Shown here in pieces: positions 14,918 to 17,121 of a stretch of DNA of 17,121 nt; the first letter of the stretch is position 1; every line of letters begins with the position of its first letter. The notes under the pieces are model-generated. The model was given only the letters and a program-made list of their open reading frames with translations. It was not told the DNA's origin and did not search any database. The stretch comes from Candidatus Margulisiibacteriota bacterium. Lineage in GTDB: Bacteria > Margulisbacteria > Marinamargulisbacteria > DT-59. The stretch spans positions 1 through 17,121 of the forward strand of contig JABSQL010000133.1 in assembly GCA_013215865.1 (NCBI GenBank). The letters run 5' to 3'. A program made the position numbers and the translations under genes.

Positions 14918-15787
14918 TTACTCCTTTTGTCTTAAAAAGATTTTAGCTGTTTGTAGCATAACTGAAAAGGGTGCTTTTTTTCCAGTAAAATATGTGAATG
15001 CTTTTGCACCTTGACCGACCAGCATCCCTGTTCCTCCCAATATTGTTGCCCCATTTTTCTGACATTGGTGTAAAAATGGTGTGATCGGAGGATTGTATAC
15101 ACAATCATACACGACATGGCTGCTTTTAACCCATTGAAACGAAGAAATAGGGGAATCTTGGTTGGGGGTCATGCCTACAGATGTGGTATTAATCACCAAG
15201 TCTGCCTCTGATAGGGCGTCAATCAATACGGAATCTGTTAAAGAGATAATGGGTATGGAAAAATCGGTTATGGTTGATATATGTGCCACTAATTTCTGTG
15301 CCCGATCTAAAGATCGATTGGCAATAGTGAGGCCAGATATGCCGCGATTTAAGAGTGCAATGGCAATGGCTTTTGCAGTGCCCCCCGCACCTAATATAAC
15401 CACTTTTTTGTGTTGAGGGTCACAAGAAGCCTCATGTTCTAAAGAGTATAAAAAACCATCACCATCTGTATTGTAGCCTACAAGGCGTCCATCTTTTTGG
15501 CGGCAAATCGTATTGACAGCCGCCGTTGATTGAGCCGATATATGCAATTCATCCAGAGCGGGAATGACGGATTCTTTAAATGGAATCGTTATATTGACTC
15601 CCAATACATTTTCCATGCCTTTCAATGAATGAATAACGGGTAAAATGGCGTTTTCACTAATTAAAAGCGGTAAATATATGCTATTCATTCCTAAGTGTGC
15701 AAAAGCCGCATTATGGATTGCCGGTGATGCTGTATGGGCAATTGGGTTTCCAATGACACCTGCTAAAGTTGTTGTTCCATTAACCAT
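14918..15787 (-). CDS. aroE: shikimate dehydrogenase
   Basis: The 289-residue cytosolic enzyme reduces 3-dehydroshikimate to shikimate with NADPH in aromatic amino acid synthesis. Motifs, counted from the chosen start: substrate loop G-N-P-I-A-H-T-A-S-P at 13-22 (Thr replaces the usual first Ser), catalytic K71 in N-I-T-I-P-F-K, D108 in N-T-D-G-D-G, nucleotide loop G-A-G-G-T-A-K-A at 133-140, N-R-S-L-D-R at 157-162 (Arg for the NADP phosphate), N-T-T-S-V-G-M at 200-206, Y-N-P-P-I-T-P-F and Q259 in G-Q-G-A-K-A-F. The frame extends 38 codons upstream, but that stretch overlaps glpD and has no family similarity. ATG 15787 gives the normal length and overlaps the glpD stop by 8 bases, implying coupling. 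Confidence 0.95.
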   Translation of the reverse strand: MVNGTTTLAGVIGNPIAHTASPAIHNAAFAHLGMNSIYLPLLISENAILPVIHSLKGMENVLGVNITIPFKESVIPALDELHISAQSTAAVNTICRQKDGRLVGYNTDGDGFLYSLEHEASCDPQHKKVVILGAGGTAKAIAIALLNRGISGLTIANRSLDRAQKLVAHISTITDFSIPIISLTDSVLIDALSEADLVINTTSVGMTPNQDSPISSFQWVKSSHVVYDCVYNPPITPFLHQCQKNGATILGGTGMLVGQGAKAFTYFTGKKAPFSVMLQTAKIFLRQKE

Positions 15788-17121
15788 TGTGTTGCTTAGT
15801 ATAAAGGGGTTTGGAGACCGACTCAAGGAAAGCATGTATTTCGGACTCTTTTTGAGTGTCTGTCCATGCCAATTCTTGTTGAAATAGCGAAGCCACTTCA
15901 TTTACACAGGTATGATTAGGGCCTTTGTCCAACAAAATAGATGTTCGTCGTCTCAGAAAATCCTCCAGGGTCACTGCCATCTCCTGGCGAATGGCATAAA
16001 TGACTTCCCCTTTATAGTATGGAGTATCTGAAATATTATCTTGAAACAAGTGGTTCTCGGCCAAACATCTTAAGATGTCTTCAAAACGGCTTCCATAACG
16101 GGACATAATAAAATACACAATATCTGAGTCTATTTGGTATGTTTTACAGAGATAATCTCTATGTGTTTCAAACAGGGTGTCTAAGTCTTCAAAATTACCG
16201 CCATACAATGGCAAGTTTCGGGTCAGAGACTGGATGGCTTTAGAAGGAGACATATTCTTTAAAATGAGTTTAGTGGCTTCCTCTGCAATAGATCGGTAGG
16301 TGGTGTATTTTCCACCCGAGATGGTCATCATATTGGGTCTGGGCCAAAAAAAGTGATGTTCTCTGGAGCGCTTGTAAGACGATTGAGTGGTTTGTTGAAT
16401 GAGGGGTCTCAATCCAACGGTATGGTAGATAATATCAGATTCAGTGAGATGTTTATCTGGCATGAAATAATTCACTGCTTCCAGTAAATAAGATACATCA
16501 TCTGCTTCTATAGAAAGCGTATCTGGATTGCCAGAAAAATCTGTGTCAGTGGTCCCAATAAGCGCCGTTCCATTTCGAGGAATGATGAACAATGCCCGCT
16601 GATCTTTTTTAGAGTGAAGTAATATGGCATGAGATTGAGTGAGAGGTGCGGTGACCACATGAATGCCCTTGGATGGGTTTAGGTGAGGGGGGAGAGTTGT
16701 GTCTACAAGATGATTGAACGAATCTGCCCAAGGACCGGTGGCATTCACAAGAAAAGAAGTCGTAATATGAGCAGACTCTTTTGAAAAGGTATCTTCAACG
16801 CAAACATCATGAATAAGGCCTTCTTTTTCTTGGACGTGAGTAACGGTCGCATAATTTGAAATATAGGCGCCCATTTCATTGGCTTGAAGGAGGGTTTCTA
16901 AGCATACTCTTGCATCATCCATAGTGGCATCGTGATAGATGGCACCGCCTAATGGGTTTTTGGGGTTCAGTAATGGCTCTTGTTCCATGGTTTCTTGGGC
17001 AGATAAGAATCGGTGAGGGCCGATACCTTTGAAAAGTGCCAAGCCATCATATAGTGTGAGTCCTAGACGGAGTTTCCATTTTGGCCATCTACTGCTCTTG
17101 TAAATGGGAATTAAACAGGAC
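15780..17121 (-). CDS. glpD: aerobic glycerol-3-phosphate dehydrogenase (5' end outside window)
   Basis: This FAD-dependent, membrane-associated enzyme oxidises glycerol-3-phosphate to dihydroxyacetone phosphate and passes electrons to quinone. The frame is open to the right edge, so about 447 of roughly 500 residues are visible; the N-terminal FAD Rossmann motif is outside the window. Counted from the first full codon, landmarks are R-L-G-L-T-L-Y-D just inside the edge, D-A-T-M-D-D-A-R, N-A-T-G-P-W-A-D at about 126-133, I-G-T-T-D-T-D at about 188-194, V-G-L-R-P-L at about 235, and the signature S-G-G-K-Y-T-T-Y-R at about 268-276. The C-terminal helical domain includes A-I-R-Q-E-M-A-V-T-L-E-D-F-L-R-R-R-T. 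A TTG at 17042 is internal and not the start. It is the first visible gene of a cluster with aroE, NYN and a membrane protein. Confidence 0.95.
   Translation of the reverse strand, partial: SCLIPIYKSSRWPKWKLRLGLTLYDGLALFKGIGPHRFLSAQETMEQEPLLNPKNPLGGAIYHDATMDDARVCLETLLQANEMGAYISNYATVTHVQEKEGLIHDVCVEDTFSKESAHITTSFLVNATGPWADSFNHLVDTTLPPHLNPSKGIHVVTAPLTQSHAILLHSKKDQRALFIIPRNGTALIGTTDTDFSGNPDTLSIEADDVSYLLEAVNYFMPDKHLTESDIIYHTVGLRPLIQQTTQSSYKRSREHHFFWPRPNMMTISGGKYTTYRSIAEEATKLILKNMSPSKAIQSLTRNLPLYGGNFEDLDTLFETHRDYLCKTYQIDSDIVYFIMSRYGSRFEDILRCLAENHLFQDNISDTPYYKGEVIYAIRQEMAVTLEDFLRRRTSILLDKGPNHTCVNEVASLFQQELAWTDTQKESEIHAFLESVSKPLYTKQHNG

Noticed and set aside
15788..15901. 38-codon N-terminal extension of aroE
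   Set aside because: Overlaps the conserved C-terminus of glpD and matches no shikimate dehydrogenase. The ATG at 15787 gives the normal length.

Overview
The window looks like chromosomal DNA of a Gram-negative, oxygen-respiring bacterium with moderately low G+C. Core metabolic and energy genes sit beside what looks like a lineage-specific accessory block. CtaB (heme O synthesis) and GlpD point to an aerobic respiratory chain. I cannot assign a phylum from the sequence alone. Eukaryote-like helical-repeat proteins, one with an NLS-like basic patch, would fit a host-associated lineage such as an intracellular alpha- or gammaproteobacterium, but that is inference.

Left block (1-4553): the 3' end of a HEPN-domain gene runs rightward and overlaps by 4 bases the end of a convergent AAA ATPase with a DUF4143-type C-terminus. 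Next come three leftward reading frames that I read as two genes. One is a 548-residue unknown protein. The other is a ~450-residue unknown protein split by a frameshift near 2230. Both share a degenerate TPR/PPR-like repeat of 29-30 residues. This block is the most novel part of the window.

Middle block (4661-12387, all leftward): a membrane pyrophosphatase gene (hppA) is followed at 48 bases by a complete seven-gene Mrp/Mnh Na+/H+ antiporter operon in canonical order A-B-C-D-E-F-G. Most of its junctions are 4-base start/stop overlaps. The pyrophosphatase carries the residues of the K+-dependent class and a gate glutamate in the position found in Na+-pumping enzymes, so the two may act together in a sodium cycle. 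MnhA and MnhE both appear shortened at their N-termini.

Right block (12388-17121): divergent sigma70-type promoters separate hppA from ctaB, which runs rightward. The ctaB promoter would put the transcript start almost on the ATG. Downstream of ctaB is a previously easy-to-miss 45-codon ORF with an excellent Shine-Dalgarno sequence. It overlaps by 4 bases the end of a leftward, tightly packed cluster: glpD (5' end outside the window), aroE, a LabA-like NYN-domain nuclease gene and an unknown polytopic membrane protein.

No rRNA, tRNA, CRISPR array or insertion sequence was recognised, and there is no gene-free stretch longer than about 125 bases. No convincing rho-independent terminator was seen anywhere.
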